Assembly: GCA_020848905.1 (NCBI GenBank)
Contig: JADLHG010000026.1
Coordinates: forward strand, 81,422 to 145,421
Length of the DNA: 64,000 nt
DNA from: Deltaproteobacteria bacterium
Lineage (GTDB): Bacteria; Myxococcota_A; Polyangia; GCA-2747355; JADLHG01
Reading direction: 5' to 3'
Shown piece after piece: positions 1 through 9,125 of the stretch; position 1 is the first letter of the stretch; every line of letters begins with the position of its first letter. The translations under genes were made by a program, and so were the position numbers. Under the pieces are notes generated by a model. That model saw nothing but the letters and a program-made list of their open reading frames with translations. It had not been told where the DNA came from and made no database searches.

Positions 1-18
1 AGATTTGGCAGGTGATCC

Positions 19-237
19 ATGAGTACCGACGCAATCCTCACTAAGAACCGATTCAACGGCGTGAAGGTCTTCTCTGCGACGATGGCGCAGGAGCGGGACC
101 GGCTCGGAGACCGCATCACCGACTGGGTGCGAGAGCATTCGAGCTTCCAGATCGTGGACACGGTGGTGACCCAGTCCTCGGACGAGGCCTTCCACTGCCT
201 GGTCATCACGCTCTTCTACATCGACCCGCAGCACTAG
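19..237 (+). CDS. small conserved-type hypothetical protein
   Basis: A 72-residue soluble protein with no signal peptide or membrane segment. It has a mixed charged/hydrophobic N-terminal half and a hydrophobic C-terminal stretch (FHCLVITLFYI) that could form a beta strand. The ATG follows a purine-rich GGCAGGTGA 3 nt upstream, a plausible ribosome-binding site. It converges on the large receiver-domain gene that ends at 258. I do not recognise the family. The compact length and regular composition argue for a real gene, but the function is unknown. Confidence 0.6.
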   Translation: MSTDAILTKNRFNGVKVFSATMAQERDRLGDRITDWVREHSSFQIVDTVVTQSSDEAFHCLVITLFYIDPQH

Positions 238-257
238 GCCTCGGGCCGGCCTGGCCC

Positions 258-3200
258 TCACGAGGTCTCGAGCGACAGGCCGAGCGTCTGCTGGAGCTGG
301 TGGTAGGTTTCCCCGAGGGCGAAGACCTCGAGGTCGCGCTGGGTACCGGTGTCCCCAGCGCCTGCCACGGCTGCGGGCACGTCGGTGCAGACGAGCAGAC
401 CGACGCGCGCGCCGGTGCGGCGCACGCCGCGCATCCACTCGGACAGGTTGATGGGCTCTTTGCGGGCCGTCAGGTCGTCGATCCGGCTGCGCAGCGACGC
501 GAGGTCGACGAGGCCCGAATCCATCACCTCCCTGAGTCGCCCGATCGTGCCGTCGGCGTCCGGAACCTGCAGCTCCGGTCGGCAGTAGGTCAGCGCCCCG
601 AGGAACGCGGCCTTCAGGTCCGTGCCGCGTCGCGTGAAGGCGTGGCGCCGCCCCAAGTCCAGGCTACTGAAGGCGCGCGCCGCCGCGAAGGCGATCGCCT
701 CTTCGCTCGACGACGAGAGGACCTCCGGACTGACCAGCACCTGCGGCTGCGCGTCGGGGACGGGGACCATGAGGGGCAAGTACGCCGAGAGGTAGAGCCG
801 CGGCAAGGGCAACTCGAGCGCCTTCGCCACGTACCGCACCGTCGCGCCGAACGGTTCGGGGAGCCGTTGCGGATCGAGCAGGTCGTCGGAGCGGCAGCCG
901 AGCTCGGTGGCGCTGAGCGGAAAGCGCTCGCACAGCATCGGCGAGAGCAGGGCCACGATCTGCTCGATCGAACGGCTGTCCGACGGGTCGCGGAGGCGGT
1001 CGAGTAGGTTCGCCGAGAGGGGCGCACGCGCCCGACGCAGCCGCACCGGCTTGCGCGCCTGATAGACCTCGTACTCCTCCGGGGTCGCGTGGCCGCGCTC
1101 GACCAGGATCCCGGCCACGGCGAGCAGCCGATCAGTGTGCCCCGCCGCCAGGTGCAGACGGTAGAGCTCGTGCAGGGGGTCGGGCACCTCGGGGTGTGCG
1201 AGGAAGCGCTGCCGCAGCCCTTCGGCCGCCTCGCGCAGATCCACGCGCGCGGCCTCGTCCATCGAAGCGCGCGCCGCGTGCACGCGGACGTCCTCGGGGT
1301 TCAGCTTCGCTGCCACCTCGAGGGCCAGTCGCGCGTTCTCCGGTTGCGCCAGCTTGTCTCGATAGAGGTAGGCCAGATCGATCCAGAGCGGAACGGTACG
1401 TAGCGGCTCCGTGTCGCGGAGCTGGAAGATCAGGCGCCGGTAGAGCCGTTCGAGCGCGGCGAAATCCCCGAGGCGCGCGAGCACGTCCTTGGCGGCCGCG
1501 AAGAGCTCGGCCCGGGTCGGATAATGCCGCAGGGCCTCGAGCAGGAGGGGCGCCGCCGCGTCGTCGTTGCGCACCTCGCGCTCGAGGAGGCCGGCGAGCT
1601 CCAGCACCTGCGGCGAATCGGGGGCGATGTGCAGCGCGTGTTGCAGGTGGGGTCGGGCTGCGATGGCCCCCGCCTCCCCCTTTCCCCGCTGCAGGAAGAG
1701 GGCCCAGCCGAGATAGGCGTGGTAGTCCGCTTGTTCGGCGTTGTGCTCCACCGCCTGGCGAAAGGCCTCCACCGCCCCGACGAGATCGTGCGTGCGCAGC
1801 CGGCTCTGACCGTGCTGGAAAAAGAGCTCCGCGCCGAAGGTGTCCGCCTTCGGCGTGAGCTGCGGCCGCGCCCGCGAGAGGAACTCGTCGTGGCTGCGCC
1901 CCTGGAGCCGATCTGGAATCACGCGCGCGGCGGGGTCGGTCGGCGCGAGCTCCGGCGTGAGCTCCCCGAGGGTCAGCCCCGCGAGGTCCACCGCCTCGCC
2001 GTCGAGGCCCAGCCGTCGCAGAGCCGCCTGGACCTCTTGCGCGGTGGCCCCCGGGCCAAGCCCGAGCCATTCGTGATAGCTCTCGGGCGACAGACCGGCG
2101 AAGAGCTCCTTCAGCTCGCCGAGCGGGGCCACGGGTCCCGACGCGCGGCGCGCCTCCTCGGCCGGAGCCGCGGCGCGTCCGCCGGCCCGGCGCGGCTTCT
2201 GCAGCACCGTGGGCTGCGCGGCGGGCACCTCCGGGAACTCCTCCGACGGCGTGGGTTCGAGGGGTCCGGTGGCCGCGCTCGCGCCGAGCAGGGCCGTGGC
2301 CTCGGCCTCGGGCTGCTCGAGCTCGAGGTCGTCCACGTTCGCCAGGTGGAGGACCCCCGAGTCATCCGTCCGCGCGTGCACCTCCGGGGGCTGCGGCTCC
2401 TCGGCCGACGGCTCGAAGAGCTCGAGGTCCACCGCAGGTACCGAGGGTGCGGAGCGCGTCGGGTCGAGCTGCTTCAGGTCCAGGAGCCGGCTCACGCCGC
2501 CCAGATCCTCCTCGACGAACTCGAGCTTCGAGCCGGACGAGTCGGCCGCACCGGTGGCGCGCTCGGTCGGGGCGGCGACCGGGGCCGCGATCGGCACCGG
2601 AGGCCGAAAGACCACGAGCCCCGCCAGGCGCAGAGCCTCGACGCGCACGAGCAGCGGGGGCAGGTCCTCCGCGCCGGCCGCGAGCTCGCGCAGCGCGCGG
2701 GACGTGCCGCACCAGCCGAGGACCGTGGCCCCGTAGTGCTGCTCGATGAGCGGCCGCAGCCGCTCGCCCGCGGGGGTGAGCGCAAGCGCCTGCTCGAGCG
2801 AAAGGCGTCCGAGCTCCTCGGGGCGCAAGAGCCGCCGGAGGGCCGTGAGCACGAGCGGGACGACCTCCACCGGACAGCTCGGCACGCGCGACGAGAAGTC
2901 GTCCCCCGGCTCGAAGGAGAAGGTCCCGTCGGGCCACCGGAGCGCGCTCACGAGCTTGATGCCGGTCTGCGCCTGCAGGCCCGCCGCGACCACCTCCGCG
3001 GTCGCCAGTCCCAGCGCCGTCAGCACCTCGCCGAGCTTCTTGCCCGAGGTGCGCGCCTGCTTCATGGCTCGCGCGAGGTCGGCCTCGGTGAGCACGCCCT
3101 GCTGCATGAGGTGTGCGCCGAGCGTCTCGTTCCGCAGGTTCGAGTCGACGTAGATCGGCCGCCCCTGGAGGATGAAGACCACCTTCCGCACCTTGCCGCG

Positions 3201-3878
3201 CGCTAGCCGGAGCGTCCCCGTCGCCCGTCGGTCGGCCGCCTGCACGAGCAGCCAGGCCACCGAGGTGGCCTCGAGCGTCCCGTCCGCCTTGGCGCGAAAC
3301 GAGACCTCGATCGGCGCCGCAGACGTCCCTCCTCCATCGGTCGCCCGCGCCGGAGTCGCGAGCGGCGGACTCGGGGTGAGCTGCACCGCGACCTCGGGCT
3401 CGCCGGCCGCGACCGCGGGCGTCGCCAGGACGGATACAGGGCTGGTTCCTTTCAGCCAGCGGCGGCCGATGTCGGGGGTGTCCCGCTGACGTCGCCGCAA
3501 AAGCGCTAGCACCTTCCCCGCGAGGTAGCGCAGCGGCACCGGCTTGGTGAGGACCTCGACCCCGAAGCTCTCGCGGAGCTTGACCGCCATCCCCTCGTCC
3601 CGATGCACTCCGGTGGTGACGAGCAGGGGCAGGGCTGCCCCCTCGGGGCGCTGGCGGATCGCCTGGCAGAGGGCGAACCCGTCCACCCCCGGCATGGCGA
3701 GGTCCGTCACGACGAGGTCGGGCTGCTCGCGATCCAGGACACGCAGCGCCTCGTCACCATCGGCCGCTTCCAGCACGCGCACGCGATAGACCGCAAACGC
3801 GGCGTCGTGCGTGAAGAAGGTCGCCAGCGCGCGACGGTCGTCGGCGTCGTCGTCCACTAGCAAGATTTTCAGCGACAT
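258..3878 (-). CDS. receiver (REC) - DUF4388 - TPR multidomain protein
   Basis: A 1206-residue cytoplasmic signalling protein. Residues 1-125 are a CheY-like receiver: acidic pocket DDD at 9-11, phospho-acceptor Asp59 in VVTDLAMPG, and conserved Lys112 in LTKP. Residues about 190-340 match DUF4388 (PATAN), a domain common in myxobacterial regulators. A Pro/Glu-rich linker follows, then TPR-like helices from about residue 690 (FFQHGQSRLRTHDLVGAVEAF onward). The last ~250 residues are not recognised. There is no DNA-binding, kinase or cyclase output, so it probably acts through protein contacts. Upstream on this strand is TAGAAT (3888-3893), 9 nt before the ATG, with a run of G between. The start is reliable because the REC domain begins immediately. 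Confidence 0.85.
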   Translation of the reverse strand: MSLKILLVDDDADDRRALATFFTHDAAFAVYRVRVLEAADGDEALRVLDREQPDLVVTDLAMPGVDGFALCQAIRQRPEGAALPLLVTTGVHRDEGMAVKLRESFGVEVLTKPVPLRYLAGKVLALLRRRQRDTPDIGRRWLKGTSPVSVLATPAVAAGEPEVAVQLTPSPPLATPARATDGGGTSAAPIEVSFRAKADGTLEATSVAWLLVQAADRRATGTLRLARGKVRKVVFILQGRPIYVDSNLRNETLGAHLMQQGVLTEADLARAMKQARTSGKKLGEVLTALGLATAEVVAAGLQAQTGIKLVSALRWPDGTFSFEPGDDFSSRVPSCPVEVVPLVLTALRRLLRPEELGRLSLEQALALTPAGERLRPLIEQHYGATVLGWCGTSRALRELAAGAEDLPPLLVRVEALRLAGLVVFRPPVPIAAPVAAPTERATGAADSSGSKLEFVEEDLGGVSRLLDLKQLDPTRSAPSVPAVDLELFEPSAEEPQPPEVHARTDDSGVLHLANVDDLELEQPEAEATALLGASAATGPLEPTPSEEFPEVPAAQPTVLQKPRRAGGRAAAPAEEARRASGPVAPLGELKELFAGLSPESYHEWLGLGPGATAQEVQAALRRLGLDGEAVDLAGLTLGELTPELAPTDPAARVIPDRLQGRSHDEFLSRARPQLTPKADTFGAELFFQHGQSRLRTHDLVGAVEAFRQAVEHNAEQADYHAYLGWALFLQRGKGEAGAIAARPHLQHALHIAPDSPQVLELAGLLEREVRNDDAAAPLLLEALRHYPTRAELFAAAKDVLARLGDFAALERLYRRLIFQLRDTEPLRTVPLWIDLAYLYRDKLAQPENARLALEVAAKLNPEDVRVHAARASMDEAARVDLREAAEGLRQRFLAHPEVPDPLHELYRLHLAAGHTDRLLAVAGILVERGHATPEEYEVYQARKPVRLRRARAPLSANLLDRLRDPSDSRSIEQIVALLSPMLCERFPLSATELGCRSDDLLDPQRLPEPFGATVRYVAKALELPLPRLYLSAYLPLMVPVPDAQPQVLVSPEVLSSSSEEAIAFAAARAFSSLDLGRRHAFTRRGTDLKAAFLGALTYCRPELQVPDADGTIGRLREVMDSGLVDLASLRSRIDDLTARKEPINLSEWMRGVRRTGARVGLLVCTDVPAAVAGAGDTGTQRDLEVFALGETYHQLQQTLGLSLETS

Positions 3879-3922
3879 GGGCCCCCCATTCTACCGCGAC
3901 CGCGCGAACAAGCGAGTGTCGA

Positions 3923-4897
3923 TCAGACCTCGTGACAGGCCACCTCGTGCTCCGCGCCGATCGTGCGCAGCGTCGGCGACTCCGCCGTGCATCGGACGGC
4001 GCCGCGCGCCCGGTAGAGCGGGCAGCGGGGATGAAACGAACACCCGGGGGGAGGCGCGAGCGGGCTCGCAGGTTCCCCCTCCAGGCGAACGCGCGGACTG
4101 GGGAGTTCCCCGCCCGCGGAGGTCCGGCCCGGCAGGCGCGGTGACGCCTGCAGCAGCGCCTGCGTGTACGGATGCAGGGCCCGTCGCCCGAGCTCGGAGG
4201 TGGACAGGCGCTCGACGATGCGGCCGAAATAGAGCACCGCCACCTCCTCACAGATGGCCTCGACGAGGGGCAGCTGGTGCGTGATGAAGAGGTAGGTCAG
4301 GCCTCGGTCGCGGCGCAGGTCCGCGAGCAAGTTCAGGAGCTGGGCCGAGAGCGAGACGTCGAGCGCGCTCGTCGGCTCGTCGGCCACGAGGAGCCGCGGC
4401 GAGAGGGCCAGGGCGCGGGCGACGGCCGCGCGCTGGAGCTGTCCGACGGAGAGCTCGTGGGGGAAGCGTTCTAGAAGCTCTGCTCGCAAACCCACCGGCT
4501 CGATGAGGCGCTCGAGCTGGGCCCGGCGCCGCGAACGCTCCTCCTCCAGGCGGTGCACGCGCAGCGGCTCGCGCAGGGACTCGGCGAGCGTCAGGCGTGG
4601 ATCGAACGAGGCTCCCGGATCCTGAAAGACGAGCTGCAGCTCGCGCCGCAGGGGACGGAGCTCGCGCGCCGAGAGGCGCAGCAGGTCGCGGCCGCGGTAG
4701 ACCACGCGCCCCCCGGTCGGGTCGACCAGGCGCAGGAGGCACCTGGCGAGCGTGCTCTTGCCGCACCCGGACTCGCCCACGAGGCCGAGGCTGCGCCCCT
4801 CCGCGATGGCGAGGTCGATCGCGTGGAGGACCGGCACCGTGCGACGACCCGCCCGGTAGGCGTGCGAGAGTCCGACCGCCTCGAGCAGCGCGCTCAC
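3923..4897 (-). CDS. oligopeptide/dipeptide-type ABC transporter ATPase (OppF/DppF-like)
   Basis: A 324-residue ATPase that would energise peptide or nickel uptake. It has Walker A GESGCGKST, a Q-loop at LVFQDPGASF, signature LSVGQLQRAAVARAL (usually LSGGQ, so the first Gly is Val), and Walker B LLVADEPTSALD. It ends with an oligopeptide_C tail with Cys-rich CSFHPRCPLY. The start is GTG, chosen because GTGA (4894-4897) overlaps the stop of the upstream ATPase gene, giving translational coupling. The reading frame stays open far upstream, but that part is a shadow of the neighbouring gene. No permease or binding-protein gene lies in the window, so the substrate cannot be inferred. Confidence 0.9.
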   Translation of the reverse strand: MSALLEAVGLSHAYRAGRRTVPVLHAIDLAIAEGRSLGLVGESGCGKSTLARCLLRLVDPTGGRVVYRGRDLLRLSARELRPLRRELQLVFQDPGASFDPRLTLAESLREPLRVHRLEEERSRRRAQLERLIEPVGLRAELLERFPHELSVGQLQRAAVARALALSPRLLVADEPTSALDVSLSAQLLNLLADLRRDRGLTYLFITHQLPLVEAICEEVAVLYFGRIVERLSTSELGRRALHPYTQALLQASPRLPGRTSAGGELPSPRVRLEGEPASPLAPPPGCSFHPRCPLYRARGAVRCTAESPTLRTIGAEHEVACHEV

Positions 4898-5871
4898 GGA
4901 GGTCCCTCCCGGGCCTCGTCGAGCGGGTAGAAGCAGCGCACGCGGTAGCCGGGGTTCGGCTCTTCGAGCAGCGGGGCTTCGGCGCTGCAGCGATCCGCCG
5001 CCCGGGAACACCGGGGGGCGAAGCGGCAGCCGGCCGATAGGTGACGGAGGTCGGGCACGACCCCGGGGAGCTCGGCCAGGCGCCTTCTCGGAGCCGCGGG
5101 ATCGGGGAGCGCCGCCAGGAGCGCCGCGGTGTACGGATGACGGGGCGCGCCGAGCAGCGTGGAGGTGGGCCCCTCCTCGACGACTTGCCCCGCGTACAGC
5201 ACCAGCACGCGGCTGCAGACCTGTCCCACCACGGCCAGGTCGTGGCTGATGAACAGGAGAGCCAGACCCCGCCGCAGCCGCAGCTCCTCGAGCAGGGCGA
5301 GCACCTGCGCCTGCACGGTCGGATCGAGGGCCGTGGTGGGCTCGTCGGCGACGAGGAGCGACGGCCCTCCCGCGAGCGCCACGGCGAGCATGACCCGCTG
5401 ACGCATTCCACCGGAGAGCTGATGCGGATACGCCGCGAGCTGCGCCTCCGGGGACGGAAGGCCCATCTCGCGCAGGAGCTCCGCGGCCCGTGCGCGCGCG
5501 ACGCCGCGAGGCGCCCCGAGGTGCGTGCGCAACACCTCTCCCACCTGGGTCCCGACCCGCAGCACCGGGTTCAGCGCGGCCAGCGGCTCCTGAAAGACCA
5601 GGCCCACGCGTCCGCCCCGCACGCGCCGAAGCTCCGTCGCGCTCGCCCGCGTCAGGTCGCACCCGTCGAACTCCACCGCGCCGCCCACGATGCGCCCCGG
5701 CTGCAAACCCACCAGCGCGAGGGCCGTCACGCTCTTGCCGCACCCCGACTCGCCCACGAGTCCGACGGCCTGGCCGCGCTCCACCGCGAGCGAGACCCCA
5801 TCCACCGGACGGAACACTCCCTCCTCGGTGGCGAGCTCCACCTTCAGGTCTCGCACGGCCAGCAGCGCCAT
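4894..5871 (-). CDS. oligopeptide/dipeptide-type ABC transporter ATPase (OppD/DppD-like)
   Basis: A 325-residue partner of the downstream ATPase. It shows Walker A GESGCGKSV, Q-loop VFQEPLAALNP, signature LSGGMRQRVMLAVAL, Walker B LLVADEPTTALD, H-loop FISHDL, and a C-terminal oligopeptide_C segment with two Cys pairs (CRFAPRCS, RCSAEAP). OppD and OppF normally form a heterodimer under two permeases; here only the ATPases are present. The ATG at 5871 has no Shine-Dalgarno sequence. Instead TACCAT (5878-5883) lies 6 nt upstream, consistent with a leaderless transcript. The gene is divergent from the TPR lipoprotein. Confidence 0.9.
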   Translation of the reverse strand: MALLAVRDLKVELATEEGVFRPVDGVSLAVERGQAVGLVGESGCGKSVTALALVGLQPGRIVGGAVEFDGCDLTRASATELRRVRGGRVGLVFQEPLAALNPVLRVGTQVGEVLRTHLGAPRGVARARAAELLREMGLPSPEAQLAAYPHQLSGGMRQRVMLAVALAGGPSLLVADEPTTALDPTVQAQVLALLEELRLRRGLALLFISHDLAVVGQVCSRVLVLYAGQVVEEGPTSTLLGAPRHPYTAALLAALPDPAAPRRRLAELPGVVPDLRHLSAGCRFAPRCSRAADRCSAEAPLLEEPNPGYRVRCFYPLDEAREGPP

Positions 5872-5877
5872 CCGGCG

Positions 5878-5883
5878 ATGGTA
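5878..5883 (-). promoter_or_regulatory. candidate -10 element for leaderless ABC ATPase transcript
   Basis: TACCAT on the minus strand with exactly 6 nt to the ATG at 5871. No convincing -35 is visible. It is one of several TANNNT-N6/7-ATG arrangements in the window. Confidence 0.35.
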
Positions 5884-5894
5884 GCCCGCAGCCC

Positions 5895-5923
5895 GCGCCA
5901 GAGCCACCTGCGCCAGAGCCACC
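5895..5923. repeat. two-copy 14-bp direct repeat in divergent intergenic region
   Basis: GCGCCAGAGCCACC occurs at 5895-5908 and 5910-5923, a 15-bp period, between the divergent genes starting at 5871 and 5986. It could be an activator or repressor site, or a simple slippage duplication; the sequence cannot decide. Confidence 0.5.
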
Positions 5924-5985
5924 AGCGGAGCTCCCTTGCCGCCGCGCCCCTTGCGAGGGGGTCCAACCTGCCCCACCATGTACGG

Positions 5986-7725
5986 GTGCACCGTCTCCCT
6001 CCTCGGCAGGCACTGCTCGTGGCCCTCGCGGCTCTGGCGGCTCTGGTGGTCGCCAGCTGCGCCCCGCACCCCGCTCCGGTCACGCTGCGGGTCATCGACG
6101 GGCGCGTCGAGGAGACCTCCTTCGTCAGCCCGACCGCCTACGAGTCTTACCTCCGGGCCCAGCTCGCGCTCCACCGGGGAGACGCCGCCACCGCGCTCCC
6201 CTATCTGAAGGTGGCCCTGGCCTTCGACCCGGACTCGGCCTACCTGCACACGCAGCTCGCCCTCGCGCTGGCGAAGCTCGGCCGCCGGTCCGAAGCGCTG
6301 CACCGCCTCGGCGAAGCGCTGCGACTTGCCTCCGACTTCCCCGACGCGCTCCTCCTGCAGGGCGACCTCCACCGACGCGCAGGGGAGCTCGCCCTCGCCG
6401 AAGGGAGTTACGCGCGCTGCGTGACGGCGAACCCGGCCGAGCCCGCCGCCTACTTGCGCTACGCGCAGCTCCTCGAACGCCGCGGGGCGGTCGAGCGCGC
6501 GCGACAGGTGCTGCAGGCGCTCGTGCAGAGATCGCCACACCACCGCGCGGCGCAGCGCTACCTCGCGCGGCTGTGCCTCGGCCAGCTCGACTACCCGTGT
6601 GCGGGAGCAGCCTACGAACAGCTCCTCCAGCACGAGAGCGACGCCGATACCTTGATGAGCCTCGCGCACGTGCGCCTCGCGGAGGGGCGCCGGACCGACG
6701 CCGTGCGGCTCTTGCGCGAAGCGCTGGACCGGAGCGGTGCGCACCCGGCGGTGGCAGGGCGACTCCTCGAGGTCTTCCAGCACGCCGGCGACAGGCGCTC
6801 CGCGACCGACCTCCTGCAGATCCTCGAGCAGGAGGCGGGAGACGACGACGGAGAGCGCGCGCAGCTCGTCGAGCTGATGCTGCAGGGCCGCCACTACGCC
6901 CGCGCGCTCGCGCTACTCGAGGAGCGCGGGCCTCGGGACGAGCCGCCCATGCTGGCCGCCCTGCGCGTGGGAGCCCTCGCGGGACTCGGCCGAACGACCG
7001 AGGCGCTGAAGCTCGCGCGCTCGCTGCTGACGGGACCGCAAGGGCCGCTCGCCGCGTCGCGCTTGGCACGCCAGCACGACGAGGCGCGGGTACCGGGGCA
7101 GGGCGAGGCGATCCTGCGCGAGGGGCTGGCACGTCACCCTAACCACCCGGGCCTCATCGCCGCCCTGAGCCGCAACCTCTCCCGACAAGGAAAACACGCG
7201 GAGGCGATCGAGCTCGCACGCCGAGCCCTCGCCAAGGGGCGCGCGCCGCGGGCCCTCACCTTCGCCCTGGCCGCGGCGCTCGAGCAGGCCGGCCAGTGGG
7301 TCGAGGCGGTCGCGCTGATCCGAGCCGTCCTGCGCGAAAGCCCGAACGACGCGGCCGCGCTCAACTTCATCGGCTTCACGCTGGCCGACCGCCGCCAGGA
7401 TCTCGACGGTGCCGAGCGCGCGATTCGCCGGGCGCTGCGTCTGGAGCCAACCGAGGGCTACATCATGGACAGCCTCGGCTGGCTGCACTACCGTCGGGGG
7501 CGGCTGGCCGAGGCCGAGCGCGTTCTCACCTTCGCCGTGCGCGTCTCTCCCGAGGAACCCGAGCTCCTCACGCACCTTGGTGAGGTGCACGCGGCCCTCA
7601 AGCGCTTGCCTCAGGCCATCGAACTCTTTCGGCGCGCGGCCAGTCTGAGCAAGGATGGTCGACTGACCGCCCGCATCGAGGAACGGCTCAAGGAGCTGCT
7701 CCGCGGACGCCTCGGGGCGCGGTAG
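5986..7725 (+). CDS. TPR-repeat lipoprotein
   Basis: A 579-residue protein exported as a lipoprotein: a short basic n-region, a Leu/Ala-rich core, then lipobox VASC with Cys25. The remainder is a nearly continuous array of TPR helix pairs, with typical spacing of A/L/Y residues and terminal repeats such as LGWLHYRRGRLAEAE. TPR lipoproteins of this type usually scaffold envelope complexes. The start is uncertain. GTG 5986 is chosen because it places a clean lipoprotein signal at the N-terminus and leaves room for a divergent promoter; an in-frame ATG at 5878 would give an implausible Arg-rich leader. It lies 34 nt upstream of the DUF4292-like gene, probably in one operon. Confidence 0.8.
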   Translation: MHRLPPRQALLVALAALAALVVASCAPHPAPVTLRVIDGRVEETSFVSPTAYESYLRAQLALHRGDAATALPYLKVALAFDPDSAYLHTQLALALAKLGRRSEALHRLGEALRLASDFPDALLLQGDLHRRAGELALAEGSYARCVTANPAEPAAYLRYAQLLERRGAVERARQVLQALVQRSPHHRAAQRYLARLCLGQLDYPCAGAAYEQLLQHESDADTLMSLAHVRLAEGRRTDAVRLLREALDRSGAHPAVAGRLLEVFQHAGDRRSATDLLQILEQEAGDDDGERAQLVELMLQGRHYARALALLEERGPRDEPPMLAALRVGALAGLGRTTEALKLARSLLTGPQGPLAASRLARQHDEARVPGQGEAILREGLARHPNHPGLIAALSRNLSRQGKHAEAIELARRALAKGRAPRALTFALAAALEQAGQWVEAVALIRAVLRESPNDAAALNFIGFTLADRRQDLDGAERAIRRALRLEPTEGYIMDSLGWLHYRRGRLAEAERVLTFAVRVSPEEPELLTHLGEVHAALKRLPQAIELFRRAASLSKDGRLTARIEERLKELLRGRLGAR

Positions 7726-7759
7726 GCTGCGGGACCGCTCCCCCCCGCACGAGGAAAGG

Positions 7760-8596
7760 ATGACCCCGGCGATGAAGGGCACCGCACGCGTCGCGCTCGC
7801 GCTGGTCGGCCTTGGACCGCTGCTCGGCGCTCATTGCCTGACCGTGGTCCGCCCCTATCCCCCGCCGAAGCCCGAGGCGGTGCTCGCGGCGATCGAAGCG
7901 CGCGGACGCAGCGTGAGGACCCTTCGCGCCGAGGCGCGCATGACGCACGAAACCGCGCAGGGAAAGGTGAAGGCCACCGTGCGAATGCTCGCCGAGGCCG
8001 GCGGCAAGCTCCGCTTCGACGTGGTCTCGCCCTTCGACACGCCGCTCGCCACGCTGGTGGCCGACGGCAAGGAGTTCGCGCTGCTCGACGCGCAGCAGAA
8101 CCGCCACTTCCACGGGCCGGCCGCGGCCTGCAACCTGGCCCGCCTCCTCCGCGTAGCGCTCGAGCCGAACGACGTGGTGCGGGTTCTCGCCGGCGCCACA
8201 CCGGTCATAGCGCATCAGCGGCGGCAGCTCGCCTGGGACGACCGCGCCGGGGTCGAGGTGCTCACGCTCCACGGGGCGCAGCACACGCAGCTCATCGAGC
8301 TCGAGGCCGGAGTCGAGGGAGGGCGACCGCGGTGGGAGGCCCTCCGCTCCGAGGTCCGTGGAGCGAAGGGGGAGGTCATCCTCCGCATCGTGGCCAAGGA
8401 ACACCAGACGGTGGGTGGGGTGCGCCTGCCGTCGCTGCTCGAGGTGAGCCAGCCCACCCTGGGCACCTCGCTCGAGCTCACCTTCAAGCAGCAGGAGGTC
8501 AACGTCACGCTGCCCGCGGCCGCCTTCGAGCTCCCCGCGGCCGGGGGCCTGCCGAGCCAGCGCGTGGAGTGCCACACCGCGCTCCGAACCCCGTGA
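7760..8596 (+). CDS. DUF4292-like / LolA-fold periplasmic protein
   Basis: A 278-residue exported protein. The N-terminal hydrophobic segment (residues 9-25) ends at Cys26, but the -1 residue is His, so lipid attachment is uncertain. The body (VRTLRAEARM, KVKATVRMLAEAGGKLRFDVVSP, FALLDAQQNRHFHGP) resembles DUF4292 and related LolA/LolB-like half-barrels that bind lipid or acyl chains at the outer membrane. GAGGAAAGG precedes the ATG at 7760; a second in-frame ATG at 7772 is also possible. The rhodanese gene follows after only 4 nt, so the two are probably co-transcribed. Confidence 0.75.
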   Translation: MTPAMKGTARVALALVGLGPLLGAHCLTVVRPYPPPKPEAVLAAIEARGRSVRTLRAEARMTHETAQGKVKATVRMLAEAGGKLRFDVVSPFDTPLATLVADGKEFALLDAQQNRHFHGPAAACNLARLLRVALEPNDVVRVLAGATPVIAHQRRQLAWDDRAGVEVLTLHGAQHTQLIELEAGVEGGRPRWEALRSEVRGAKGEVILRIVAKEHQTVGGVRLPSLLEVSQPTLGTSLELTFKQQEVNVTLPAAAFELPAAGGLPSQRVECHTALRTP

Positions 8597-8600
8597 CGGC

Positions 8601-9125
8601 ATGGCTGCCCCTTCCTCCTCGCGACCGCTCGTGACCGTCCTCGTGGCCCTCGGCTGGACGGTGGGCTCCACGGGCGTGGGCCTGACCGTGAACGCGCTGC
8701 GCGGCGATGGCCTGGCGGTGGTGGCTCCGTTCCCCTACGAGCTGGATTGCCCCGACAAGCTGAAGAGCGACGCCTCGCCGATCGCGGCCGCAGAGGCCCG
8801 CTCGCTCCTCGCGGCGGGGCGCGCACTGCTCGTCGACGCCCGCCCCGCCGAGGACTTCGCCGCCGGCCACCTGCCCGGCGCCCGCTCCCTGCCCTACAGC
8901 TTCGTCACCCCGCTCACCGCCGAGGGGCTCGGGTCCCTGCCGCGCGACCGCGTCTGGCTCGTCTACTGCGACACCCCGGGCGACCGACTCGCCGCGCTGC
9001 AGGCCGAGCAGATGCGACGAGCTGGCCACGTCGCGGTGCGCGTCCTCGCCGGCGGGCTGGAGAGCTTCGCGCAGGCTGCCGGAGCCGCACCGCGCGGCGC
9101 CGACGCAGGTGGACGGGCGCCGTGA
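8601..9125 (+). CDS. membrane-anchored rhodanese-domain protein
   Basis: 174 residues: one membrane segment (about 10-31), then a rhodanese fold, probably periplasmic. The conserved LLVDARPAEDFAAGHLPGA (Asp79) and the active-site loop YCDTPGDR with Cys123 are present, so sulfur transfer through a Cys-persulfide is possible. A second Cys at 50 could pair with it. The stop codon overlaps the next start (GTGA, 9122-9125), indicating coupling to the MauE/DoxX-like gene. Family and neighbours suggest a role in envelope sulfur or thiol chemistry; the substrate is unknown. Confidence 0.85.
   Translation: MAAPSSSRPLVTVLVALGWTVGSTGVGLTVNALRGDGLAVVAPFPYELDCPDKLKSDASPIAAAEARSLLAAGRALLVDARPAEDFAAGHLPGARSLPYSFVTPLTAEGLGSLPRDRVWLVYCDTPGDRLAALQAEQMRRAGHVAVRVLAGGLESFAQAAGAAPRGADAGGRAP

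Noticed and set aside
1524-3206. 560-codon open frame on the plus strand inside the REC-DUF4388-TPR gene
   Set aside because: Composition is Arg/Gly-rich with no domain; it is the antisense shadow of a well-supported gene in GC-rich DNA.
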